A program made the position numbers and the translations under genes. A model generated the notes under the pieces. It worked only from the letters and a program-made list of their open reading frames with translations, was not told the DNA's origin and ran no database searches. Shown here piece after piece: positions 36,318-45,579 of a stretch of DNA of 64,000 nt (within the stretch, counting starts at the first letter, position 1; the number at the start of each line of letters is the position of its first letter). The stretch comes from UBA3206 sp964548855 (lineage in GTDB: Bacteria; Bacillota_I; Bacilli_A; Acholeplasmatales; Anaeroplasmataceae): assembly GCA_964548855.1 (NCBI GenBank), contig CAZJSR010000005.1, positions 1 through 64,000 on the forward strand. Direction: 5' to 3'.

Positions 36318-36992
36318 TTATATTTTTTTAAGTATTCGAACTATAACATCAAATGCCTTCTTTGCACTATTTGTAACATTCTTAATAAAATCACTACCAT
36401 CACCATCATAGGAATCACTAATACATTTAATAGATAAACATTTTATATTAGCTAAATTACAAACTCTTGCGATTGCGGCAATTTCCATATCACAAATATT
36501 ACATCCTTTATTTCTTAACATTTCTTTATCTTCTTTAGATTCTATAAATTTATCACCACTTGCTACAACAGCTAGTTCTATATTTGGACAAATCTCTTTT
36601 ACAATATCTATATATTCATCACAAAGCGGAATAAATTCATCTTTATATTCTAAATATTGATGTTCCTTAACAGGATCAATACATGAAGTATCAAATCCAT
36701 AATTTAGCGCTTTTTTTACAATAAATAAATCTTCAACCTTTAACTCTTTTCTAAGAGCCCCCGTTACACCAAAATTTAAAACTAATTCTACATCAAATTT
36801 AGTAATTAATAATTGTGTCGCACTTGCGGCATCAATAATCCCATAACCTGATTTAATCGCATATACAGTATGATTAAACATCTCTGTTTTATATACTAAT
36901 CTGTTATTTACTTTAATTTCTTCTATATTTTTACCATTATCTAAAAAAGCTTTCATTTCTCTTTCGATTGCGATAATAATTCCTATATTCAT
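36318..36992 (-). CDS. mtnN: 5'-Methylthioadenosine/S-adenosylhomocysteine nucleosidase
   Basis: A 224-residue MTA/SAH nucleosidase, usual length. It cleaves adenine from methylthioadenosine and SAH, recycling SAM by-products and feeding autoinducer-2 formation. Family motifs include MNIGIIIAIEREM, SGYGIIDAA, LNFGVTGAL, ASGDKFI, the substrate-binding CDMEIAAIARVC, and the catalytic-Asp segment CISDSYDG. The length and motif order match Pfs enzymes. AGAGGTG precedes the ATG. It lies upstream of a GNAT gene and downstream of glmM. Confidence 0.93.
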   Translation of the reverse strand: MNIGIIIAIEREMKAFLDNGKNIEEIKVNNRLVYKTEMFNHTVYAIKSGYGIIDAASATQLLITKFDVELVLNFGVTGALRKELKVEDLFIVKKALNYGFDTSCIDPVKEHQYLEYKDEFIPLCDEYIDIVKEICPNIELAVVASGDKFIESKEDKEMLRNKGCNICDMEIAAIARVCNLANIKCLSIKCISDSYDGDGSDFIKNVTNSAKKAFDVIVRILKKI

Positions 36993-37039
36993 AAAAACAC
37001 CTCTTAAGTATTATATATTAATCATAATTACTAGTCAAA

Positions 37040-38308
37040 TTATAACATCTTTTTAATTTTATATGTCAAGATTTTGGCTTTCATAAAATCTTTTGACATA
37101 ATAGATATTCTTACCTTATTTTCTGTACCTGACTTTCTGACTAATATATACGCATCTTTATTTTTCTTTTTAAGTATTTCTATTTTTTTAAATACTTCTT
37201 CTTTTATTTCATATAAACTATTTACGTTTACATTTAGATTATATACAGGCCATAATTTCACATCTTTAATTTGTTCTTTAAAATCAACATTTTCTACTTC
37301 CATTATTTTCAATAAAACTAAAGCTGTTAAAATACCATCTCCACCATGAAAAAAACTAGGAATTATTACATGTCCTGAACTTTCCGCACCTAAACTCAGT
37401 TTATTATTAACTATTGCCTCATTAATATATTTATCTCCTATGTCAGTAATGATTGTATTTATGTTATTCTTTTTTAGACTTTCTATTATACCAATATTAG
37501 TTTGTTTTGAAAGTGCAACACCATTATTTAAAAGACCTTTATTTTTCAAAAATTTCGCAATAATATAAAGAATCATCGTCCCATCTAAAATAGTACCATC
37601 ATCAAGTACACATATTACCCTATCTCCATCCCCATCAAAAGAAAAACCTATATCATAATTATATTCTTTCATTTCTTTTACCAAATTATTAATATGAACA
37701 CTTCCACATTTATTATTAATATTATACCCATTAGGTTTATTTGAAATTATATGAACATCACTAGAAATTTTATTAAAAACATCTCCTACAATTTTATATG
37801 TTGCACCATTTGAAGCGTCTATCATTATTTTTTTATTTGACTTTATAATATAATTATTCAAATGTTTTAAATAGATTTTATATGGTTTAAATGTATAAAA
37901 TATCCTTCCAAATTTCATACATCTTTCTGTATTTTCAAATTCTTCTATTTTCTTTTGTTCATCAACTGTTAATTTATAACCACTATTAAATATTTTTATA
38001 CCATTATCATAAAAAGGATTATGACTCGCTGTCACCATGACACCAGTAAGATTATATTTATAAGAATAATACATTAATGCTGGAGTTGAAAGAATGCCAG
38101 CATTATATACATTGAGTCCAACACTTAAAATACCTGAAGTAATACTAGATGTCATAAAATCTTTAGATATTCTAGTATCTGTTGCGATTACTACATTTTT
38201 ATTAAAAATACTTAAAGAAGCACCTAAGAAATTTAAATCTGAACTGTTAAAATCAAAATTTGGTATACCTCTTATCCCATCTGTTTTAAACTTCATTTTA
38301 CTTTTCAT
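37040..38308 (-). CDS. glmM: Phosphoglucosamine mutase
   Basis: A 422-residue alpha-D-phosphohexomutase, slightly shorter than the usual 445-450. It converts glucosamine-6-phosphate to glucosamine-1-phosphate, the substrate of GlmU. The phosphoserine loop is TASHNPFYDNGIKIF (about residue 95), the metal-binding loop FDGDGDR, the sugar-binding loop ESSGHVI, and the phosphate-binding RKSGTENKVRIS at the C-terminus. It overlaps the end of glmU by 11 bp, which fixes the pathway assignment. It starts at the first ATG; a second ATG four codons on cannot be excluded. Confidence 0.9.
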   Translation of the reverse strand: MKSKMKFKTDGIRGIPNFDFNSSDLNFLGASLSIFNKNVVIATDTRISKDFMTSSITSGILSVGLNVYNAGILSTPALMYYSYKYNLTGVMVTASHNPFYDNGIKIFNSGYKLTVDEQKKIEEFENTERCMKFGRIFYTFKPYKIYLKHLNNYIIKSNKKIMIDASNGATYKIVGDVFNKISSDVHIISNKPNGYNINNKCGSVHINNLVKEMKEYNYDIGFSFDGDGDRVICVLDDGTILDGTMILYIIAKFLKNKGLLNNGVALSKQTNIGIIESLKKNNINTIITDIGDKYINEAIVNNKLSLGAESSGHVIIPSFFHGGDGILTALVLLKIMEVENVDFKEQIKDVKLWPVYNLNVNVNSLYEIKEEVFKKIEILKKKNKDAYILVRKSGTENKVRISIMSKDFMKAKILTYKIKKML

Positions 38309-39638
38309 TTCTATCTAAGTACCTTTTAGCGTAATTAGTTTTTATAGCCTCTTTAGGTCTAGAAATATAAAAATCATAATCATCTAAATCCTTTATAACA
38401 GTCGAACCTGCAGCTATATAACAAGAATTTCCTATTTTTATTGGCGCAATTATATTTGTATTACATCCTATAAATACATCATTTCCAATTATTGTTTTAT
38501 GCTTTTTCTTACCATCATAATTTGATACGACGCTTCCACAGCCAAAATTAACATTATTACCAATACTGCTATCTCCTACATATGTTAAATGCGATACTTT
38601 TGAATTATATCCAATAGTAGAATCTTTTATTTCAACAAAATTCCCAATTCTTACAAAATTATCGATAATAGAATTTTGTTTTATATGTGAATATGGTCCA
38701 ATTTTACAATTATCCTTCACAATAGAATCTATAATTGTACTATTTATTATATAATTGTTTTTCCCTATATTTGAATTTAAAATATAAGCATTGTCTAATA
38801 CTGTATTACTACAAATTATAGAATCACCATATATACACACATTATCTTCTAATGTAACATTATCATTTATTATAACATTTGGAGATATACTTACATTATT
38901 TCCAATTTTTACACCATTATTTAGGTGATATTTTATTACCCTTTCTCTAATAATGTTTTGACACTTATATAAATCTATGAGATTATTTACCCCTATGAAA
39001 TCATCTACATGATAAGTATCTATTTTATAGTTATCACTACAAATTTTAACTATATCAGTTATATAATATTCTCTCTTGTTATTATCATTATTTATCTTAT
39101 GAATATTTTCTAATAAAACATCATTATTAATTATTAATATACCAGCGTTAACCTCATTTATAAATAAATCCTTCTTCAATTCATTTTCTTCTACTATATC
39201 TATAACTCTATTCTTATTTCTAATAATCCTTCCATAACCAATTGGATTTTCAAGTACAGATGTAAGAATCGTGATGTCATTATTAGATTTAATGTGATAA
39301 TCTATCATGTTTGAAATAATAGCATTAGTAATAAGAGGAATATCACATGGTAATATAATACTATAACCACTACTTGAAATATAATCAATTGCCGCGTTTA
39401 CGGCACCAGCACTACCATTAATATTCTTTTGATATACTTTTATTATATCTCCTGAAAGTTCATTTAAAACTTCATTATGATTTGAATTTAAAACACAAAT
39501 TTTATTTAACTCATTATCATTAAGACTATCCAATACATAGGAAATCATAGGTTTAAAAAGAATTTTAATTAAAGGTTTAGGGACATCTTGTTTTAATCTA
39601 GTACCTAAACCAGCAGCTAATATAATTGCATTATTCAT
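38298..39638 (-). CDS. glmU: Bifunctional GlcNAc-1-P uridyltransferase / GlcN-1-P acetyltransferase
   Basis: A 446-residue GlmU of normal size. The N-terminal nucleotidyltransferase has LAAGLGTRLKQDVPKPL and makes UDP-GlcNAc. The C-terminal left-handed beta-helix (about residues 235-440) is built of hexapeptide repeats such as IGNNVSISPNVII and carries the acetyltransferase, with the catalytic-region HLTYVGDSSIG and SNYDGKKKHKT. UDP-GlcNAc feeds peptidoglycan and wall polymers, so this organism probably still makes a wall. It overlaps glmM. GAGGGTGAG precedes the ATG. Confidence 0.95.
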   Translation of the reverse strand: MNNAIILAAGLGTRLKQDVPKPLIKILFKPMISYVLDSLNDNELNKICVLNSNHNEVLNELSGDIIKVYQKNINGSAGAVNAAIDYISSSGYSIILPCDIPLITNAIISNMIDYHIKSNNDITILTSVLENPIGYGRIIRNKNRVIDIVEENELKKDLFINEVNAGILIINNDVLLENIHKINNDNNKREYYITDIVKICSDNYKIDTYHVDDFIGVNNLIDLYKCQNIIRERVIKYHLNNGVKIGNNVSISPNVIINDNVTLEDNVCIYGDSIICSNTVLDNAYILNSNIGKNNYIINSTIIDSIVKDNCKIGPYSHIKQNSIIDNFVRIGNFVEIKDSTIGYNSKVSHLTYVGDSSIGNNVNFGCGSVVSNYDGKKKHKTIIGNDVFIGCNTNIIAPIKIGNSCYIAAGSTVIKDLDDYDFYISRPKEAIKTNYAKRYLDRNEK

Positions 39639-39675
39639 ATACTCACCCTCTCATAATATCTTATTCTAAACTTAT

Positions 39676-39697
39676 AAAAAAAAAGACCTTTCGGTCT
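39676..39697 (-). terminator. Terminator of ndk
   Basis: AGACC and GGTCT pair around TTTC (39684-39697), followed by a long T run on the minus strand; it overlaps the ndk stop. Confidence 0.75.
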
Positions 39698-40127
39698 AAA
39701 TTTCTTTCATTTTCAAATAATTAAATAATGCAATTTCACGTTGAGTATCAAGTTCTAACATTGTTTGTCCAACTTTTGTTTTACTTGAACAATGTAAAAT
39801 ATTGCGCATTACATCTGTTTCTACATTAAACTCTTCTTTTAAAGACTCACGTAATTCCTCAACTGTTCTACGACAAATAGTTAGTGCATCAGCACCTTCA
39901 TAAATCATTCCAAAAGCTCTATCACTTGATAAATATTCTACTAATTCCATATAATATGATTTACCACTTTTTTCAGTATAGTGTAACATTGCACACTCAG
40001 TATCATAAGTAATATATGCAAAATCTCGCATTTTTACTCCTTTACTTTCGAGTACTTCAATCGCTCTTCTAATTAATTTTGAATCTGTAAAGCCAGGCTT
40101 TACCATTACATAACAACGTTCTACCAT
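39696..40127 (-). CDS. ndk: Nucleoside diphosphate kinase
   Basis: A 143-residue NDK. It balances nucleoside triphosphates by phosphate transfer through a phospho-histidine. It starts with the family signature VERCYVMVKPGF. The catalytic His lies in RNILHCSSKTKVG, where most NDKs read RNxIHGSD; the Gly-Ser-Asp is Cys-Ser-Ser here. A C-terminal segment EIALFNYL matches the end of NDKs. The ATG at 40127 has AAGGAGGAAGAAT directly upstream; an in-frame start 17 codons earlier has none. It follows an SDR gene by 16 bp. Confidence 0.9.
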   Translation of the reverse strand: MVERCYVMVKPGFTDSKLIRRAIEVLESKGVKMRDFAYITYDTECAMLHYTEKSGKSYYMELVEYLSSDRAFGMIYEGADALTICRRTVEELRESLKEEFNVETDVMRNILHCSSKTKVGQTMLELDTQREIALFNYLKMKEI

Positions 40128-40143
40128 ATTCTTCCTCCTTATG

Positions 40144-40797
40144 TTACCAAATAAAATTAGATTTAATAGCCTCTCCATTATCTATTAATATATCTTCTCC
40201 TGTCATTGATTTATTAATGACAGTAATAAAATATGCCCACGATGCAATCTCTTCTTTTGTTGCCCATTTGTGAAGTAGTGTTTCATCTAAAACTGCATTC
40301 CATAATTTTTCATCTTCTATAATGTGTTTATTTAAATCCGTAATAACACCACCTGGTGAAATTGAATTACTTGTTGCATTATATTTATAAATTCTTTGCG
40401 CAACGTTTTTCATATACGCAACCATTCCACCTTTACTTGCTACATAATAAGGAAATTCAGCACCAGTTCTCGCAGATGCAGAAGCGTTAAATAGTACACT
40501 TTTTATTTTATCATTAAATACATATTTTTCACAAATCCTAATAGTTCCTTTTAAATTAACATCAATATCATTTTGATTTTGAACACCAGCGTTATTAATA
40601 ACTATTTCAAAATCAAAAATATCAGGAAGTGGACTATTTAATATATCAATTATATAATGCGTATAATTTTCATCTATTATATTAGATTTTAGAATATCAA
40701 AACCAATTACTTCATGTCCATTTTTTAAAAACTCTTTAACTATAGCTTCACCAATTCCTGATGAAGCACCTGTAACTAATACCTTAATTTTTCTCAC
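40144..40797 (-). CDS. SDR-family oxidoreductase
   Basis: A 217-residue short-chain dehydrogenase. The nucleotide motif VTGASSGIGEA is followed by NNAG, a catalytic Ser in FNASASA and the pair YYVASK. The length is short for the family (240-260), mainly through reduced loops. The GTG at 40797 overlaps the transporter gene by 14 bp and has AGAAAGAA upstream. The substrate is unknown, and the neighbours (ndk and a queuosine-type transporter) give no clear pathway. Confidence 0.85.
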   Translation of the reverse strand: MRKIKVLVTGASSGIGEAIVKEFLKNGHEVIGFDILKSNIIDENYTHYIIDILNSPLPDIFDFEIVINNAGVQNQNDIDVNLKGTIRICEKYVFNDKIKSVLFNASASARTGAEFPYYVASKGGMVAYMKNVAQRIYKYNATSNSISPGGVITDLNKHIIEDEKLWNAVLDETLLHKWATKEEIASWAYFITVINKSMTGEDILIDNGEAIKSNFIW

Positions 40798-41521
40798 TTC
40801 TTTCTAAATATTCTCGTCCAATGTCATCCTTCGCCCAGTTTTTACATATTTTATAGCCTAAAGGCGAGAATAATATTTCAAATAATAATTCTAAAATCAT
40901 CCCAATTGCAGCTGCACTTATACACTTTATAATAGACCAGTCAAAAAACACATGGCTGACTAATAAAGAAAAAATAAAGTTATCTAAAAATTGGCTAACT
41001 ATTGTAGATACATAACTTCTAGATGCAAATGCAATAAAACTATCTGGATTTTTCTTAAATAGCTTGCCAACTAAATAATTAATAACACTATTTATAATAC
41101 TTGCGATTAAAAACGCAATAGTTGATCCAATTACTACATACCACGTACTACCTATAGTTTTATCTATCGCTGGATTTACTATATTCTCATTTGATAGATT
41201 AGACATACTCCAAGTACCAGGTATTTTTGATGCGATAAAAAATAATAAACAAATTACTAAATTTATAAAAATCGCTACTATAGTAACTTTACATGATGCC
41301 TTCGGTCCAAAATGTTTCGTGATTACATCGTTAGTTAAAAACGCAATCCACGATATAATAATCCCACAATCAAATGCTAAAAAATCAAATGGTAATTTTA
41401 CTGCTTTATTCGCAAGTAGGTTCATCGCAATTATTGATATAACAAAAAGTGCAAATACAAGCGAAGGTATAGACCTCAATAATAGTCTAGTATCTTTTAT
41501 TTCTTTAATTATTCTTTTCAT
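40784..41521 (-). CDS. VUT/YhhQ-family transporter, probable queuosine-precursor importer
   Basis: A 245-residue membrane protein with about six transmembrane segments. The pattern MNLLANKAV...FDCGIIISWIAF matches the VUT (YhhQ) family; in E. coli YhhQ imports queuosine precursors. Other family signatures are DVITKHFGPKASCK and a repeat ending with SQFLDNFIFSLL. The tRNA modification role is taken from the family and not shown here, since no tgt or queA is in the window. AGGGGAAA precedes the ATG. Confidence 0.82.
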   Translation of the reverse strand: MKRIIKEIKDTRLLLRSIPSLVFALFVISIIAMNLLANKAVKLPFDFLAFDCGIIISWIAFLTNDVITKHFGPKASCKVTIVAIFINLVICLLFFIASKIPGTWSMSNLSNENIVNPAIDKTIGSTWYVVIGSTIAFLIASIINSVINYLVGKLFKKNPDSFIAFASRSYVSTIVSQFLDNFIFSLLVSHVFFDWSIIKCISAAAIGMILELLFEILFSPLGYKICKNWAKDDIGREYLERSEKN

Positions 41522-41566
41522 AAATTTCCCCTGTTTTTTAAAAGATGGTTATTCAAGGAACATCTT

Positions 41567-42307
41567 TTATTCTTCATTTAATATTTCATCAAGTGCATCA
41601 TCAAGACCTGTATCTATATTAGAAGTTTCATTATAAATTTTAATATAGAAAACCTTAAATGTTTCTTCTCCTATTGTACATATAATAAGTCTAGATAACC
41701 ACTGAGTTAGTTTGAATTTTTTAACTGCATAATTAATTGTAGAATTAGTTATTTTCTTTACTCCACTTTTTATGGCATTACCAATCGATGACCATAGATT
41801 AAATTTATATTCTTCAATCGGACTATCTTCTATTTCTTCTTTTGGATTTGAAAGTTCAAATAAGAATGAAATTGTAATTTTTCCTTTTAAATATCTGGTA
41901 AGACGACTATCTTTTAATCGATAATCAATATTTTCCCCTACTACTTTAGCTAAATTAATTATTTCATCTATACTTAATTCATAAAGTGGCATTTTACTTT
42001 TTGGAAAAAATAATTTTGCAATATCGTTTATAAGTTTAAGTGATATATCCTTACATTCATTTAAACTACTAGAAGACCCTTCATCCATTCGTTTTTGAAA
42101 TTCTATTAATGCTTCTTCAACTAGACGCATACCCATGTCATTAGAAACATTAGCTTTTGATTTAATCATATATGATTTATTCTTATTTGATAATTTTAAT
42201 ATCAAAAAAATCAAACCAAAAAAAATTGCGCCAATAACTAAACCTATCAAAAACAAAATTATTAATGTGTAATCAATATTAAATATTCCAATCTTTAACA
42301 AATACAT
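41567..42307 (-). CDS. Single-pass membrane protein of unknown function
   Basis: A 246-residue protein with one N-terminal transmembrane helix (about residues 12-38) and a cytosolic alpha-helical domain. The middle contains LNECKDISLKLINDIAKLFF and a basic segment SIGNAIKSGVKKITNST; the end is acidic (TGLDDALDEILNEE). No family is recognised with confidence. The start is uncertain: the ATG at 42307 is 14 nt from AGGAG, and a GTG five codons earlier abuts it. It lies between the membrane MutS-like gene and the transporter, probably in the same transcript. Confidence 0.6.
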   Translation of the reverse strand: MYLLKIGIFNIDYTLIILFLIGLVIGAIFFGLIFLILKLSNKNKSYMIKSKANVSNDMGMRLVEEALIEFQKRMDEGSSSSLNECKDISLKLINDIAKLFFPKSKMPLYELSIDEIINLAKVVGENIDYRLKDSRLTRYLKGKITISFLFELSNPKEEIEDSPIEEYKFNLWSSIGNAIKSGVKKITNSTINYAVKKFKLTQWLSRLIICTIGEETFKVFYIKIYNETSNIDTGLDDALDEILNEE

Positions 42308-42343
42308 ACTTATATACGACACTCCTAGTATAATTATATCACA

Positions 42344-44098
42344 CTAATCATTAATAATCCCGGCAATTTTAAGTAAATAGATAGCATTTCTTGTTTGACT
42401 AATTCCATCATGAATTTTATAATCGAATTTTATTTTATCATCTATATAATGTTCAAGAAAATGATAATTATTAACTCCTTTTATATTACATAATTCAAAA
42501 TCATGCGTTGTAATAATAGCTTTAATATTACTTTTGTTTATTTTTTCTATAAAAGCTTTTGCGCCAGTTAATCTATCAAGTGTATTTGTACCCTTAAATA
42601 TCTCATCAACTAAAACTAATAAATTTTCATCATTTTCAGATTCTTCTACTATACTCTTTATTCTTAATACTTCACCATAAAATGTTGATATTCCATTAGT
42701 CATTTCATCAACCACCTTCATAGATGTCATAATTTTATAAATTCCTGCATTAAAAGAGTTAGCACAAACAATACCTCCAGCTTTAAATAATAGATAATTT
42801 ACTCCTATTGTTCTCATAAATGTCGTTTTACCACTCATATTTGATCCAGTAATTATATTCATACCTTCAAATTTAAAATCATTTTTTACTGCGTTATTTT
42901 CGCTTATTAAAGGATGATATAATCCCTCAAATTTAAATTCTTGTGACACTTTAGGGACTACATGTGTATCTTTTACAAGTCCAATTACAGATAAACTTAA
43001 AAGTCCTTCTAGTTTGGCAATAGATAGTGCGATATTCTTAATGGAATCGCATTTTTTCTTTTGCCATTTAACAAAAAGATAAGACATAAATGTATCTATA
43101 CTAAATAATCCATCAAAAATTATACGATATATAATATTATTACTACTTGATATAAAAGAATTAATAATATTGAATTCTTTTAAGGCCTTCTTATTGGTCA
43201 TAATATCATTTTTTATATTATTTAGTTCTTTAGAATTAAAATCATTTACTTCAATATATTTAATAATATCATTGTATCCCAAAAATAAACTTCCAACTGT
43301 TATTAAATTTGAGTTTATTTCACCGATATTACTAAAATAAGAAGTTATAAGGAAATTAAGTAATATAACAATAGGTACTATAATATAAGGAACAACCTTA
43401 AATATAGATAAAATTATAACAGTTAATACAACAATTATTGATAAAATCGCTACACATAAACTACTTTTTTTCAACTCTACTTTGTTAGATATATTATTTA
43501 TAGCATTATCCATTTGTCTTGGTCTATCTTCTTGTGATATTTTATAATAATTTCTTAATAAAGCCTCAAGTTCAATATGACATTTAACATTATTTGACAG
43601 TTCACAAACTGCTTCTTGATTAAAAAGTATATCTTCCTTTGTTGTTTTAGAATCTGTAAGCAATTCACTTACCCTTCTTCTTCCATATGCAGTTTTCGCA
43701 ACATTTATATATTGATATAGTGAACCATATCCATATATATCAAGATCTGTTTGATAGTATAAATTACTAATTAAAAATTCTTCACCTTTATCTTTAAAAT
43801 TCTTCCATGTATCATTAGTTCTACTCTCATAATCTTTTATAACCGCAAGTTTAAATAAAATATTATCTAATTTTTTGAATTTCTTCATATGAATTACTAA
43901 AAATAAAATAAACGTTATCAAGAATAAATACATAAAAATATAATAAATAATATTTTTTTGTATTATACCTAATATCAAAAATAAAATAGTTAAAATAAAA
44001 CTTAATAATCTTAATATTGCTAATATAGTTATTACTTTATTATACTCTTTTTTTTCATTTAAATATTTATCATTTAATTTAGAAATTTCCTTATTCAT
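42344..44098 (-). CDS. Membrane-anchored MutS-like ATPase
   Basis: A 584-residue protein of the MutS core-ATPase family lacking the mismatch-recognition domain. Two predicted transmembrane helices lie at about residues 22-70 and a second hydrophobic pair (about 213-250) follows. A MutS lever/clamp-like helical region precedes the ATPase with Walker A GSNMSGKTTFMRT (about residue 419), Walker B LVLVDEIFKGTNT, and ITTHDFEL. Related proteins are annotated as MutS-family repair proteins. Because of the membrane segments, classic mismatch repair is unlikely; the function is unknown. Its ATG overlaps the recX stop by 8 bp. Confidence 0.85.
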   Translation of the reverse strand: MNKEISKLNDKYLNEKKEYNKVITILAILRLLSFILTILFLILGIIQKNIIYYIFMYLFLITFILFLVIHMKKFKKLDNILFKLAVIKDYESRTNDTWKNFKDKGEEFLISNLYYQTDLDIYGYGSLYQYINVAKTAYGRRRVSELLTDSKTTKEDILFNQEAVCELSNNVKCHIELEALLRNYYKISQEDRPRQMDNAINNISNKVELKKSSLCVAILSIIVVLTVIILSIFKVVPYIIVPIVILLNFLITSYFSNIGEINSNLITVGSLFLGYNDIIKYIEVNDFNSKELNNIKNDIMTNKKALKEFNIINSFISSSNNIIYRIIFDGLFSIDTFMSYLFVKWQKKKCDSIKNIALSIAKLEGLLSLSVIGLVKDTHVVPKVSQEFKFEGLYHPLISENNAVKNDFKFEGMNIITGSNMSGKTTFMRTIGVNYLLFKAGGIVCANSFNAGIYKIMTSMKVVDEMTNGISTFYGEVLRIKSIVEESENDENLLVLVDEIFKGTNTLDRLTGAKAFIEKINKSNIKAIITTHDFELCNIKGVNNYHFLEHYIDDKIKFDYKIHDGISQTRNAIYLLKIAGIIND

Positions 44099-44717
44099 AT
44101 TTATCCTCTTTTATAATATCTATTATTTCATTTAATAAATATCCTCTTTGTATAAGATACTTTTTTATCTTTATTTCTTTATTCTCTTTATAACTCACAC
44201 TTTGTCTTAAATATATTTTTTTTAGTGCATCATAATATAAATCATAGTCTATACTATCTAAAACAATATCTTGTTTTAAATCTAGGATATTTGTTTTATA
44301 TGTAATCATTTTAACACCATATCCTTGTTTTACAAGATATGACACATATTCTTTAGTAAATATTTTATCATCTAAAATTTTATTTTCTATTAATTTATCA
44401 ATAACTAAATTTATTATATCATAATCATATTCATGTTTAAGTAAATTATCTCGAACTTGTTTTATAGCTTTTAAAGATGATGATATATATTTTAAGGCTT
44501 GATTATAACAATTTGAAAGTTTTCTTTCAAAATCAAGATTTTTTAATATTTCTTTGTTAATTTCTTTACCTTTTACTAATCGAAACTTGATAACTATATC
44601 CTCACATAAAGACAAAATAGTACCATCATTAAATGTAACTTTATAGGCATTCTTAACTTTTTCTAAATTTAAAACTTTAATATTAGATTTTTCTTCTAAA
44701 ACTTTCAATTCCTTCAT
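44091..44717 (-). CDS. recX: RecX-like regulatory protein
   Basis: A 208-residue helical protein with the RecX repeat-type pattern (SSLKAIKQVRDNLLKHEYDYD, then IIKEDKYE at the end). RecX binds RecA filaments and dampens strand exchange. The ATG at 44717 is chosen; a TTG four codons earlier lies immediately after AAGGAAG, so the start is not certain. It overlaps the yitT-like gene by 35 bp and the MutS-like gene by 8 bp. recA is not in the window. Confidence 0.8.
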   Translation of the reverse strand: MKELKVLEEKSNIKVLNLEKVKNAYKVTFNDGTILSLCEDIVIKFRLVKGKEINKEILKNLDFERKLSNCYNQALKYISSSLKAIKQVRDNLLKHEYDYDIINLVIDKLIENKILDDKIFTKEYVSYLVKQGYGVKMITYKTNILDLKQDIVLDSIDYDLYYDALKKIYLRQSVSYKENKEIKIKKYLIQRGYLLNEIIDIIKEDKYE

Positions 44718-45576
44718 AATTACCAGCAACTTCCTTAGTAGATGTTATAAACGTAAATGCATTTTCATCTATTTCTTTAATCCATTCACTGATTCGGTAT
44801 GATTCATTTCTATCCATAGTACATATAACCATCGTTTTAGTTTCATTTGTATATGCACCCTTTACATCACATAAAGTTACACCTCTATCAATGTTTTTAT
44901 AAATCATTTCTTTTATTTCATTTGGTTTAGTTGTAATAATATAAGCAGTTCTTCTTGTTTTGGCATTTGATGCGACAAAATCAACAATATATCCTACACC
45001 TATTAAATTTATGATACCATAGACAACCATTTCAATATCATAATTACCCTTTCCTGCAACAAAGAAACCACCTAAAATAATAATAATTGAATCAGTTAAA
45101 TACATAGAAATAGAGTAAGGAATATGCAAATATTTTGTCATAGCTTTTTGAACAACATCCATTCCTCCTGTTGTACCATGATTTCTAAAACAAATACCTA
45201 TTCCTATTCCTGTAAATAACGCACCAACTACGCAAGCTACAAAATATGATGACTGAACATTTCCAGATTTGAAAAAGAAATTAGGATCGAACAGTAATTC
45301 AAAAATTCCTTCAAACGCTGGGAAAGCAATTGTAGCTATAATAGTTTTAAAGAAAAACTCTTTACCTAACAATATTAATCCTGTGATTAATAAAACACCA
45401 TCAATGATGTATAAAAATAACCATGTTGGTATAGGTATAATGTCCTTCACTATAATAGATATACCAGTTGTACCTCCATTTACTAAATTAGTTGGAGTAT
45501 AAAAGAAATAATATCCGATTACCATCAATAATACACCAAATAAAATCCATAATATTTGTATAAAGTATTTTTTCAT
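44683..45576 (-). CDS. YitT-family membrane protein
   Basis: A 297-residue membrane protein with about five to six hydrophobic segments in its first 200 residues and a C-terminal cytosolic DUF2179-like domain (about residues 215-297). The family pattern TPTNLVNGGTTGISIIV and RNHGTTGGMDVV is clear. These widespread proteins have no settled function. AGGGTG precedes the ATG. It starts 3 bp downstream of the prfB stop and overlaps recX. Confidence 0.88.
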   Translation of the reverse strand: MKKYFIQILWILFGVLLMVIGYYFFYTPTNLVNGGTTGISIIVKDIIPIPTWLFLYIIDGVLLITGLILLGKEFFFKTIIATIAFPAFEGIFELLFDPNFFFKSGNVQSSYFVACVVGALFTGIGIGICFRNHGTTGGMDVVQKAMTKYLHIPYSISMYLTDSIIIILGGFFVAGKGNYDIEMVVYGIINLIGVGYIVDFVASNAKTRRTAYIITTKPNEIKEMIYKNIDRGVTLCDVKGAYTNETKTMVICTMDRNESYRISEWIKEIDENAFTFITSTKEVAGNYEGIESFRRKI

Positions 45577-45579
45577 AAA

